DNA of 46,156 nucleotides. It comes from Planctomycetota bacterium (lineage in GTDB: Bacteria > Planctomycetota > Phycisphaerae > UBA1845 > UTPLA1). The notes under the pieces are model-generated. The model did not search any database, was not told where the DNA came from, and worked only from the letters and a program-made list of their open reading frames with translations. The stretch spans positions 1-46,156 of the forward strand of contig JADJRI010000040.1 of the NCBI GenBank assembly GCA_016712275.1, read 5' to 3'. Each line of letters starts with the position of its first letter. Position 1 is the stretch's first letter. The translations under genes and the position numbers were made by a program. This document shows positions 9,201-19,160 of this stretch, one piece after another.

Positions 9201-12200
9201 GCGCTTGATCGAGCTGACGGCGATCGTCGTCAATTTGACGCCGCTCGTCGCTGATGTCGGTCGTCTCGCCTTGGATGAGCTCCCGGCGATTCTCCAATTC
9301 CGACCGCTCGCGGCGAAACTCAGACCGCTCGGACTCGAAGGCCTTGCGTTTCGATTCAAATGCCGAATATTCCTCCAGCAATCTCAGCTTGCGCCGATGG
9401 TGGCGATCGGCCTTCTCGGCAAGCTTTCTGCGAAGTGTCTTGGTCTCCTCTATGCGTTCGGCGAGCCGACGACGCGCTTCATCGGCCTCGACTCGCTCGG
9501 TTTCCAGTTTTTGACGTGCCTCCTTGAGCATCCGCTCGCGATCGCGAAACGCCAGTGCGTCGCGCTCGGCACGGGCTATCTCGGCTTCGAGCTTTGTGCG
9601 TTCTGATTGGACGATTTCGCGGCTCCGCGGCCAATTCCGCCTCGCAATCGGCCAACTGTGTCTGCGCTTGCCGCCAATTCGGCCTTCTCAGAACCAAGGC
9701 TGGTTCGCGTTTCATCAGTCGCAGCGGAGTCCTGCCGGTATCGCTCCAGGTCCGCGGCCAACGCGGCGCGATCCCGCTCGACCTCGGACTTCATCGCCTC
9801 AAGCGCGCCGACGGCGTCATTTAGCTCAGCGTGGCGACGGTCCAGCTCGGCAGCCGCCTCCTGCTGCGCCTCCCGATGCCGGGCCACTTCCGCCATGGCC
9901 GTCTGGCGCTCGCTTTCAATCTGCTCCTGAATTGATTCGCGTTCGATGTCGAGCTGAGCGCGGGCCGCATCGCATTCCATTTCCGACTTGCGGGCCCGAT
10001 GCTCGATTTCCGCGGCCTTCATCACGCGATCGCTGATTTGTCGCTCTCGCTCGATCAGTTCCTTTTCAAGATCTTCCAGCCGGGTTCGCGTGCCCTCAAG
10101 TTCGCGTCGCGCCGCGGTCAATTCGCCGCGTTCACGTTCGAGCGAGATCTCGCGCTCGCGCAGTGTTTCCTCACGACGGAATATTTCGGCCGTGCGGCTG
10201 GCGAGTTCCTTCTTCTCCCGTTCCAAGTCCAACGAAAGGCGTCGATATTCCTCGGCCTCTTTCGAGCCGGCCGCCACATATTGAACTTTGTTTTCGGTTT
10301 CCCTGGCGAGTTGGTCGACCTCTTCGGCTCGGCGTTTGATGGCGGCCCGTTCGCTTTCGGTCTCGAACCGCATTTTCTCGATGTCGGCACGGGCGCGCTC
10401 GATTTCTCCGATCCGGTGTTGCAACTCGCCCTGCAGCTTTTCAACCTGCGCCTGCCGCGACTTCAGCGCTTCGGCCTCCGCGCCGAGTTGCAGCGTGAGC
10501 CTGTTATTCTTTGTGGCGATTTCGACGGCTTCATCGCGATCGCGCTGGAGCACGGTGCGCTCATGATCGATGGCCGCTTCCGCCCGTTCAACCCGGGCCT
10601 GCCACTCCTTCAAACGGCGCTCGCGAATTTCAAGCGAAGCCGACAGTTTGGCCATCTCGCCATCGCTGTTCGCAAGCGTTTCTTCGCGCTCGCGAATCTC
10701 GGACTCCCGGTCGGCCAATGCCTGTCGTTGCGATTCGATCTCCTCGGTTTTCTCCCGGAGCTTCGTCTCGGTTCGGGCGATAAGCTCGCGGGCTTTTTCA
10801 ATTTCACTTTCGCGGCTGACGGGCGGTCTTCTCGATTTCTTCCCGTGCCTTGGCGGTTTCATCCGCAAGCGCCTTGCGCTGCTGGGCGATCTCCGCTTCG
10901 AGTGAACTGCGTCGATCGTCTATATCGCGCTCGGCGCTTTCCCGCAGCGTGCGAAGGTCGGCCTCCAATTGCTGCCTTCGAATCGCCATGTCGGCTTCGA
11001 GGGCCGAGCGCCTCCCGCTGCTTTTCAAATTCCTCCCGCTTGGATTCGATCTCCAGCTCCAACGCCGTGCGTCGAGCCGCGGCTTCGCGCTCGAATGCCT
11101 CCTCGCGGGCATCGAAAGACGTTTCCGTCGCGCGCTGCAATTTCTCCAATTCTTCGCGTTTGCGGCCGATTTCGCCAAGTAGTTCCCGTTCCCGTGCTGA
11201 GAGCGTCAATTCCGTCGATTCGCGAATCTGGTCGATTTCCTTCCGCTTGGCCTCAATCTCCTTTGCCAGCTCCGATTCGCGCGTTTCCAGTCCGTCTTCG
11301 GTCGACCGCCGGAGACGCTCGATTTCCTGCCGCTTTTCTTCGATTTCCAAAGCCAGCGCCGCCTCGCGGGATTCGATCGCGGATTCGGTGGTGCACTTGA
11401 ATTCTTCAAGCTCCGCACGAACGCCTTCGAGTTCGGCCGCCCGGACCAACAGGGCCTGCTCTCGAGACTCCAGTTCCGACGCACGGAGTCGCATGTCGCC
11501 CTGGCTCTCATCGCGCTTGGAGGCAAACGCCGCTTCCGCCGCCTCGACTTCGCGTCGTCGGATTTCAAACTGTTCCGTTTGTTCCTTGAGGGCTTTCGCC
11601 TGATCGACAATCGATGACTCGCGCTTGGCCAGAAGCGCCTGGGTGTGCTCGATTTCTTCCTCGCGGCGACGAACAGCCGCCATGAGATCGTCCCGGAATT
11701 TCTCCGCCTCGAGTTCCATGGCCGCACGGCGCTCGGCGATTTCAGCCTCGACCTCCGAGCAGCTTTGCGGCGATTTGCTCTTCCGAGCGAATCATGACGG
11801 GTGTGATGTTCCTTTTTCGCGGCTCGCGCTGGGTTCGCTCCAATTCGGCGACTCGGGCCTCGAATTCTTCTTCGCGATCGCGCTGGATGCGCTCTAATTC
11901 TGCAACCCGCGTTTGATAGGCCTCTTCGCCGGCCTGCCGCGTGCTCTCCAGATCGTTCGTTCGGGAGGCCAGCATCGCTTCGTGTTCTTCGCGCAGCTTG
12001 TCGAGCGCGGCGGCGCGCTCGGCCGCCTCGGCCTCGAATTCCCGTCGCGATTTTTCAAGCTCCGCACGGCGGGCATCCTCCTCGACTTCAAACTGACGTC
12101 TTGCGTGTTCAAGCTGCGTGCGAAGGTCGTCGACTTCGCGTTCCTGACTGCGAATCGAGCGATCCAGTTCCTCACGCTCCCGCGCCAGGGCCGACTCGCG

Positions 12201-13914
12201 ATCGCGCAGCGCCTTTTCCTTGGATTCCAATTCCGCACGACGTGCCGCGGACTCGGCATCGACCTCTCGCAATTTGAGCGTGGCGGCTTCCTTGGCCTGG
12301 GTTTCCAGTTCAGCGAGCATCCGTTGCTTTTGCAATTCGAATTCGGCGCGCTCGGCTTCCAGACGTGAGCGCGACTCCGCGAATTCTGCATCCATTCGGG
12401 AACGCTGCTCGGCAAACGCAGCCTCTCGCCGGGCTGCCTCCTGCTCGATTTCGCGCAATCGGGCAACCCGCGCCTGTTCGGCCTCGGCGGCCAATTGCTC
12501 GCGGCGTTGCCGGGCCTCTTCTTCGAGAAGGCGCAACTGGTCGATTCGCTCGCGCTCGACTTCACTTGTCAGCGCGTTTCGCATGCTCTCCAATTCGTCC
12601 TGCAGGCCGCGGCGCTCAGCTTCCAGTCGGGACTTGGCGGCTTCGCGTTCGGCCTGTGCCCGCTCGGCTACGGCCTTGATCTCGTCGCGTTCGCGCTGCA
12701 ACTCTTCCTGAATGCCGCGGCGTTCCGCCTCGAGACGTGCCTGAGCTGCCTCGTGATCCGCCCGCATTCGTGCGGATTCCTCTTCAAGTTCGCGGTATCG
12801 CTCTTCGCCGGTAGCACGGCGGAGCTTCGATCGCCGCCAACTCGCTCAATCGTGCCCGATCGGCCTCGATCGACTGCTTTTCGGCTTCCAAGCGAACCTG
12901 TGTCGATTCGAATTCCGCACGAGATTCCGCAAGTTCAGCGGCCGAGCGATCGATTTCCTCGCGCTGTTCGATCAGCTTCTGTTTTTGGCTCTTTGTGGAT
13001 TCGAGCAGCTCGGCGGCCTTGGCCTGCAATCGGTCGCGATACGCCTTGAGACGTTCGCGCTCCTGCGCGAGCTCTTCGCTCAGCTTTTGGGCACGTTCAT
13101 CCAAAGCCTGTTGGGCCAAGGCGACGCGGTCACGAATCTGGGAGTTGCGATCATCCGTGACAACAGTGCCGCTCGCCGCGCCGGCCCGTCCGCCGGTAAG
13201 CCGCATGGTTCGATCGCGAATGCGGCGAAGCTCTTCCTGGGCCTGCCGTAGTTCGGCCGCCATGCGGAACCGTTCGTCGTCGTTTCCACCTCCATTTTTG
13301 GGGGTCATTCGATCAGATGTGTGCGGGGATTCCAGAGACTTGTCCATTTCTGCGTCGCTTTCAGTCAGATTCAGCGCCGAATACTCATTTCGCATGCCCC
13401 CCGCCTTCCCCAGTTCCTCTTTGGATTCTACCGCGGTTTTTGCGTTTGTGGCATGACTCGTGTCGGTTTCTACGGACCGCCCGTCTGCGCCGGCTTCCAG
13501 TGCCGCGCCGGATAGAGGCGCTCGAAAGCGAACGGACGGCCGGGCCAACAGTGCCTCCTCGTCCGTTTCATCTGCCATCAAGTCCTTCAAGACGGAAAAG
13601 CCGGTGCCCTTTGTCAAGGATGCCAACTGCGCAGCTTCATCCGTTTGGGAGTCCACCCATTGACTGACCGACGAGACCGCCCGCATCGCCTCCGACAGGC
13701 CGGGCGGGTGTCTTCCCATTTCGTCGCCGCTGCGGGCGATGGCCGTGCGATCGGCGGATTTCGGTTTCTCGGCCGACCGGCTGGCGGCGGCGGAATCTCC
13801 CTGTGATTCGGGGGAATCCGTCAGTCGATTGCCATGCGTGAATCGCGGACGTGCAGAGGCGGGCGTCGACGAAGTCTTCGTCCCGCCCGCATCCTGGCGT
13901 GTCTCCTGCTCCAT
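6257..13914 (-). CDS. Giant coiled-coil protein with Wzz-like C-terminal membrane module
   Basis: About 2,550 codons from ATG 13914, behind CACGGAG. Order: a polar low-complexity N-terminus (about residues 1-200); some 1,650 residues of nearly unbroken Glu/Arg/Ala-rich coiled coil; a linker; TM1 (ICSIVVGALAAAFYMW, about 7943-7999); a 525-residue extracytoplasmic part whose start (VRGRLALNSS, AVELTARVAPSEQAAAEAWL) resembles Wzz/PCP chain-length regulators, followed by a helical hairpin; TM2 (LSLGAGVTLLMMFVIYLIS, about 6303-6360); a short tail. The frame breaks near 12825, 11757, 11010, 10820, 9665, 9620, 8835, 8785 and 7035, with coiled coil resuming each time. I therefore read one gene with sequencing indels, though several shorter genes cannot be excluded. 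Its neighbours are an FHA coiled-coil protein upstream and a glycosyltransferase downstream. A scaffold joining a cytoplasmic filament to polysaccharide export is inference. Confidence 0.7.
11087..11434 (-). repeat. Four tandem 29-residue (87-bp) coiled-coil repeats
   Basis: Inside the giant gene four consecutive 29-residue units align without gaps. They share the pattern E(I/L)xxxRxEL...(S/T)TE....xRExxL. Examples are EIEEKRQEIERLRRSTEDGL, EIEAKRKEIDQIRESTELTL and EIGRKREELEKLQRATETSF, each followed by a nine-residue (T/A/S)RE-type end. 29 equals 7+11+11, a length that keeps helix phase in mixed heptad/hendecad coils. Confidence 0.75.
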
Positions 13915-14043
13915 GAAATACAGCTCCGTGCGTGACCGGTTGATCGACGGAGAAAATTAATCGATCCAACCGAAGGGCCGCGCCTCGCCGCTCACGCAAA
14001 ACGACGAATCGCTCGCACTGTCTTGACTGAAGACGCGCGTCTC

Positions 14044-16613
14044 CTATTTCTTGTCGTTCCGGCCTGAAGGGACGTTGCCGGTTTCCGGGCTTTTCTTTTC
14101 GACAGACTCTTCCTTGGTTGGCTCCGTCGGCGACTTGGACTCGGGTTCCAGCGGAATCGAATCCGATTCTTCACTTTCACCATCGTCTTGAGGTTCCATC
14201 CTGAGAATCACAGGAACTGTGGAGTCTTCGGCGTCGGCCATGTCGGCATCATCAATCTCGATGCCGACGTCCTTCTTACGACTGAAGGCATCGACCTCCG
14301 CCGCCAGATGGTCGAGTGTCACGATGCGAAGATCGGTCTCGTCATCGTCCATGCGGCTGTACCCTGAGAACTCCGACGCGATTCGCCGCAGCGGCGCGTC
14401 GATCGGGTCGTTTGCCTCGCGCGCCGCCTTCAAGTGGGCATGGTTGAGGCCGGCCAATTCCTGCACCTTGGTGTCGGGATCCATTCGCCGCGATTCCAAC
14501 TCCGCCTCGATTTCCGAGTGCGCGAGAACCTGCTCGATGTCGCCGGCTGTTTTTCCAGTTCGCCACGGGCGATTTTCCTCGATCTGTATGCGCTTCGCAC
14601 GGATTTCGGCCTCGCGCGCTTCCAGTTCGGCCTGCTGACTGAGAACGCCCTTCTCGATGGCCAGCCGCTTTTCGCGAGCCGCTTTGGCGAGTTGAGCGGC
14701 CTTGCGTTTGAGCTGGGTCTGGCGGGCCAAAAGACGCTGCCGCTCCAGCTCCAGCTTATGCAACAATGCACGTTCGCGCGTCTCAAGGCCCTCCTGCAAT
14801 TCGTCGATGGCTTCCGATTCTTTGACCAATTCCTGATTAAGCGACTCGCTTTCACCCATTCGGTCGCGAATGACCGATTCGTCGGCATCCAGCGCCTTAA
14901 GTCGCGCCATCAGGGGCGCTCGCTCCTTGCGAATGGCCTCGCGCGCCTTGGCGAGCGAGCGAAATCGCTCTTCGAGCGACTTCTCACGAAGCTGCAATTT
15001 TTCCTGACGGCGCGTAAGCGACCGGCGCTGCCGCTCGGTCTCGAACCGAAGGGTCTCGACCAGCGCTTCGCCTCGTTCAATTTCCTTCCGCTCGGCCTGC
15101 GCGGCGCGAATCAACTCAGCCACACGATCTTCCAGCGTCTGAATCGACTCTTCGTCTGCGTAGGATCGCGGATCATTCAGAATGCGATCCGTTTCCTTGG
15201 CGTTGAAATCCGACTGCTCGGCGAGGTCCATCCCGCCGCTGAGCAGCTTGCGAACATTGGATTCATTCGCCACATACTCGATGAAGGCCTTTTGCGCCGG
15301 TTCGTCATGAATCTCCAGCACACCGCCCGTCGGCGACTCGCCCGAGAGAACCACAGACTTCGACGTATCTCCGTCCGGACGCCCCTTCTTCGAAGCTTCC
15401 ACAAGCGCCTTGGCCTGCATTTGAAGCAGGGCCCGCTTTTCACGCAGCCGCCGGCGCTCGTCCAGTATTTCCTCGCGGTGCTTTTGTGCACGAGTGTCCA
15501 GCGCCCGCTGAGCTTCCGCCACGCGACGCCGCATCTCGGATGTTTTCTCCTGAAGTTGTTCGGCCTTTCGAAGGATGGCTTCCGGTGTCATGCCGGCCGT
15601 CAGCATCGGAATTTCGTCACCGGGATTTGCAGCCGTCAATGATGAGGAGCTGCCCCTTGGAGCTGATTTCTTTTCATCAACAACGGGCGATGCCTTCTCC
15701 ATTTCCGCCAGTTCGGTCAAGTCCGCCTCAGCATCTTCGATGATCCCGGTGAAATAGTTGGGCTTGTTGGTTTGAACAAGGGCCGATTGATCCGCCTTAA
15801 ACGTCTTCGGTGACTGCATCGGCTCGTCGCACTCGTCGTCATCTGTATCCGTCAGTTCCGCAAGTCGTCCGCCCATGCCGCCTCCGGCACTGGTCGGCGC
15901 GACAAGTTCCAGCGACGAATCTTCGGTCGCCTGCATGTCTGAAAATCGCCCCCCGACTGTCTGCTCAAAGGTCGGTTCATTTTCGATTTCAAAAATGAAC
16001 TCGCTGCTGCCAACGCCGATCGTCGCGCCATCGTGCAAAAGCGCGGTCTGGATCGGCTTGCCATTCACAAACGTCAGTCGATCGCCCGACAAGTCGCGCG
16101 CGATAGGTCCGCGATCGGTCCACACCACGAGACAATGCCTCGGGTGAACGCCGGCATCATTCAGCACAATGTCGCTGCCGCCGTCGCTGCCGATGAGCAG
16201 CACCGGATCGATGCTGGTGACGAGGCCAATCTCCTCGTCACCCAACAATCCGAAAATCGGCTGCGTGAGCGCGTGATTGGGCGACTCAGAATCGATCTGC
16301 ACCACAAACTCGAACGGCCCGATGCCGACACGATCGCCCGCCGCCAGCCGCCCAGCGAACCAGCCGGCCGTTGAGCATCGCACCGCCGCGTGCGCCGAGA
16401 TCGCAGAGATACCCCGTGCCGCCGTATTTGACGATGGCCGCATGCGATGCGGCCACGTCGAAGTGACTCGAGTATGACATCGCACCAATCGCCCGAACCG
16501 AGAATGGAAACCGTATGCCCCAGTTCGCAGACCGGCGAAGCGCCGTCCGCGCGCGAGGCGGCAAGCCGAAGACCGGTGCAGGGCGTCGTCGTGAAGTCCG
16601 ATGTTGTGCTCAC
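14044..16613 (-). CDS. Double-FHA coiled-coil protein
   Basis: About 855 residues from GTG 16613 (upstream AGGATGAGG). FHA-like domain 1 covers about residues 15-110 (SILGSGDWCDVIL, DVAASHAAIVKYGGTGYLCD, GGAMLNGRLV, GDRVGIGPFEFVV). FHA-like domain 2 follows (VLLIGSDGGSDIVLND, VHPRHCLVVW, FVNGKPI, IGVGSSEFIFEI). A linker leads to about 400 residues of coiled coil (EAILRKAEQLQEKTSEMRRR onward) and an acidic, Lys-rich tail. The frame breaks twice inside FHA 1 (near 16460 and 16375). FHA domains normally read phosphothreonine, but both copies here have GS in place of the usual GR and lack the Ser of SxxH, so binding may differ. It sits 130 bases upstream of the giant coiled-coil gene and is probably its operon partner and scaffold component. 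No kinase lies nearby. Confidence 0.75.
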
Positions 16614-17052
16614 GGGCCGATTACCTCATCCTTGAATGACCACCACCGGACCATCCGTGTCCGATGCCCGCGTAAAGACCGGGTTTGCCCTCCCCGGCGC
16701 TGACGCCCCTGCCAAAGCAGGAAGCGCAACTCGCACGGCAAGGTGACAAGCCCACCAAGGGCCTTCCGCGATGAAATCACTCTTTCAACGGCCGTTTGGC
16801 CCGATAAAGGCCAATACAAACCCCTGAGAAGTGACTTCTGAGCCAAACAGTGGCCATTTCAGTATTTATCGGACGAACCACCCGCGCAACAATACCCCCC
16901 GTATCGGCAGGAATTGCCGGTCAGATAGGCAGACGACAAGTCGTGAAGGCCTTGAAATCAGCTTTGCCCGACGATCGACATCTTGAGATTAGCCGCAGAG
17001 GATTCGCCGGCCATCTAATCGGGCGAGGAAGTAGGCCAAAAACGAATTCCAA
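16614..17052. other. Divergent intergenic region, no gene recognised
   Basis: About 440 bases between the divergent FHA gene and the zinc-ribbon gene. It should hold both promoters. I see no convincing -35/-10 pair, repeat or small gene. Confidence 0.4.
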
Positions 17053-17655
17053 ATGGCCACAAAATACAATATTGAAAACGCCAACCAGTACAACGACAAC
17101 TACGTAAGATGTCTAAAGATGAGAATCAAGCAGGTTTTCAATGGGTTGAGGTCAAAGACGTCCTGTTCATTGGTGTTGTCCTTGCTTGTTGGCACGCTCT
17201 GGATCATGAGTGCATTTGGAAGCGTCGCTCTCTTTCTTGACCACATCTTGCTGATAGAAAAAGGACGGATCACCTTTACTTATTCGTACTTGTCTGCCCA
17301 GGAATGGAGCAACGTTCGAGAGAACTTGTTACGGCGCGGAAACAAGCCTAGTCCCTTTCTAACGATTGAATTGATATCAGAATCCGAACTTTTTGATCGG
17401 CTCGGATTGGTTTGGCCAACAATCTCCACATTCAGAATAAACGGTCGGTCCTTCTCAACTGATTTCTCCGTTCCATTTTGGATCATATTCAGTGCTTGCT
17501 ACGTTCCTTCAGCTTTCAAACACTACTTGCGAAATAGGAAGTCCGCTCAAAATCAATCAAACACGTGTAAGAACTGCGGATACTCGCTCATTGCAAATTT
17601 GTCCGGAATATGCCCAGAATGTGGCACGCGCACCACGGAGTTGCAACAGAAATAG
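17053..17655 (+). CDS. Small membrane protein with C-terminal zinc ribbon
   Basis: 200 residues from ATG 17053; ATG 17119 (MRIKQVFNG) is an equally plausible start, and neither has a clear Shine-Dalgarno. There are two hydrophobic segments (LVLSLLVGTLWIMSAFGSVAL near residue 40, VPFWIIFSACYVPSAF near 150). A C-terminal CKNCGYSL...GICPECGT ribbon has four Cys set to bind one zinc. This short ribbon recurs on many small membrane proteins of Planctomycetota, whose function is unknown. The gene is visibly more AT-rich than its neighbours and stands alone between minus-strand operons, which may point to recent acquisition. Confidence 0.7.
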   Translation: MATKYNIENANQYNDNYVRCLKMRIKQVFNGLRSKTSCSLVLSLLVGTLWIMSAFGSVALFLDHILLIEKGRITFTYSYLSAQEWSNVRENLLRRGNKPSPFLTIELISESELFDRLGLVWPTISTFRINGRSFSTDFSVPFWIIFSACYVPSAFKHYLRNRKSAQNQSNTCKNCGYSLIANLSGICPECGTRTTELQQK

Positions 17656-17697
17656 CATTCGATTCTGATTGATCGGATTCCAGTTGGAAATGAACTG

Positions 17698-18318
17698 TTA
17701 CTTGTTTTCCAAGGTCGTCGCCGCCCCAAACCCAGTAACCCCGACCACCCGCTGATCCGTAAAAACCCGACCCGTCAGCAAATCCGTAAACGTCACCACA
17801 ACCGTAATATCCTTCGCCGGCGGCCGCGCAGCTCCACCCGCCCACGGAATCTTGATCGTATAATGCGACGTCAAGAACGCCCCATACCACATTTTCGCCA
17901 GCGCATCCGCGGTCAGATTCACCTCACCGACGACCTTCGAGCCCTTCGGATCGGCCAGATTCAGCAGCGTCACCGATGCCGAGCCTGCCGCCCGCATCGT
18001 TCCGCCAAATTGATCGAAAAGCGAAAGGTAAACAACGACGCCCTCATCGACGCCGTCGCGATCGTCATCGTATCCCCCCGAAAGCGGGTCGATCGCCAAA
18101 CGATCGACATGTACGATCTTGTCGAGCGACCGATCGCCGGTCATGCCCCGCAATTCCGCCAGGGTCGCCGATTGCATCGCCATCTGATCGTTTTTCTGTG
18201 CCAGTTCGGCCTTCAGTTGCTCGTTCTCATCTTTCAGCCGCTGAACTTCATTGATGCGTTCGGCATTTTGCACCGTCTCGGCACTCGGCGGCGGGCAGCC
18301 GGTCGCGCCCAGGATCAT
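17698..18318 (-). CDS. Lipoprotein with short coiled coil, unknown function
   Basis: About 206 residues. A hydrophobic stretch ending in a lipobox (IAMILGATGC, then PPPSAE) suggests export and lipidation. The only ATG near it (18318) leaves a very short signal, and the preceding clp terminator (18336-18369) excludes a much earlier start, so the true start is unclear. A coiled coil follows (RINEVQRLKDENEQLKAELAQKND). The last 130 residues form a beta-rich domain (YDDDRDGVDEGVVVYLSLFD, KDITVVVTFTDLLTGRVFTD). I do not recognise the family. Its own promoter would have to lie within or just after the upstream terminator. Confidence 0.55.
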   Translation of the reverse strand: MILGATGCPPPSAETVQNAERINEVQRLKDENEQLKAELAQKNDQMAMQSATLAELRGMTGDRSLDKIVHVDRLAIDPLSGGYDDDRDGVDEGVVVYLSLFDQFGGTMRAAGSASVTLLNLADPKGSKVVGEVNLTADALAKMWYGAFLTSHYTIKIPWAGGAARPPAKDITVVVTFTDLLTGRVFTDQRVVGVTGFGAATTLENK

Positions 18319-18335
18319 CGCGATGCACGTTAAAC

Positions 18336-18369
18336 AAAAAACCGGCCGCGCAAATCTGCACGGCCGGTT
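18336..18369 (-). terminator. Rho-independent terminator of the clp operon
   Basis: On the minus strand ACCGGCCG and CGGCCGGT form an 8-bp stem extended by an inner GCA/TGC after one mismatch, with loop GATT, followed directly by TTTTTTG. It lies 33 bases after the clpP stop codon. Confidence 0.85.
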
Positions 18370-18401
18370 CAATTTCCAAATACAAATTGAGAGACAATCG
18401 C

Positions 18402-19035
18402 TTAATCGTCGACCGACGGCTTTCGCGGCGGCGGTTCGGGCTGCCGTTCGAGCATCTTGTCGATCAGGCCGTAGTCCAGTGCTTCCTGAGGGGAGAGCCA
18501 TAGGTTTCGATCGCAATCCTTCTTAACCTTGTCCGCACTCGTACCGCTTTGCGACGAAAGAATTCCGTACAACACGTCGCGCAGCTGCATGATTTCCTTG
18601 GCTTCGATCGCGAGATCCGTCGCCGGCGCCTGCATCACACCACCAATGAGCGGCTGATGCAAGCGCACGCGGGAATTCTCCAGCGCATACCGCTTGCCCT
18701 TCTTGCCGCCGCACGAGAAGTATCGCGCCCACGCTGGCCGCCATGCCGACGCAATAGGTCGCCACATCGCACCGCACGAATTGCATGGTGTCATAGATCG
18801 CAAGGCCCGCGGACACACTGCCGCCCGGCGAATTGATGTAGAAATTGATGTCGGCATTGGGGTCTTCGTTCGACAGATAGAGCATCTGCGCGACGATGAC
18901 GTTTGCCGATTCATCATCAACCGGCCCGCCAAGAAACACCACGCGATCCTTCAGCAGGCGGGAATAAATGTCATAGGCCCGCTCGCCGCGACCCGTCTTT
19001 TCAATCACGAAAGGTATCAACTGATTCATCGCCAT
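18402..19035 (-). CDS. clpP: ATP-dependent Clp protease proteolytic subunit (copy 1)
   Basis: About 210 residues, the usual ClpP length. The start is ATG 19035 behind AAGGAG; an in-frame GTG at 19041 is less likely. ClpP forms a tetradecameric barrel that degrades proteins fed by ClpX or ClpA/C. Seen: LLKDRVVFLGGPVDDESANV, INSPGGSVSAGLAIYDTMQ, nucleophile Ser in VGMAASVGAILL, catalytic His in RVRLHQPLIGG, and Asp in KKDCDRNLWLSPQEALDYG. The frame changes near 18715, between the Ser and His motifs, by one extra base; both sides are well conserved, so this is probably a read error. It is followed by a strong terminator and preceded by a second clpP. Confidence 0.93.
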
Positions 19036-19101
19036 CGGCACTCCTTCGCCGCCATCATCATAGTGGCAGGGTATGCATAAAGTTCATGAATTATGTTCGC
19101 C

Positions 19102-19153
19102 GGGGAGCATAGGCCTCTGGCCTGTGCGAACGGGCCAGAGGCCCATGCTCCCC
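19102..19153. repeat. Long inverted repeat between the two clpP genes
   Basis: A 21-bp stem with one A/C mismatch (GGGGAGCATAGGCCTCTGGCC against its complement at 19133-19153) encloses a 10-base loop. It has no T-tract, so it is more likely an RNA processing or REP-type element than a terminator. It lies 8 bases beyond the stop codon of the upstream clpP and ahead of the Shine-Dalgarno of the next. Confidence 0.7.
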
Positions 19154-19160
19154 TAGCGAC

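Noticed and set aside
9999..11603. Plus-strand open frame of 534 codons opposite the giant coiled-coil gene
   Set aside because: Same cause: codon bias of the antisense coiled coil (GAG, GAA, CGC) leaves long open frames on the other strand. No family motif.
14434..15642. Plus-strand open frame of 402 codons opposite the FHA/coiled-coil gene
   Set aside because: Shadow of the coiled-coil part of the FHA gene. No start signal or domain.
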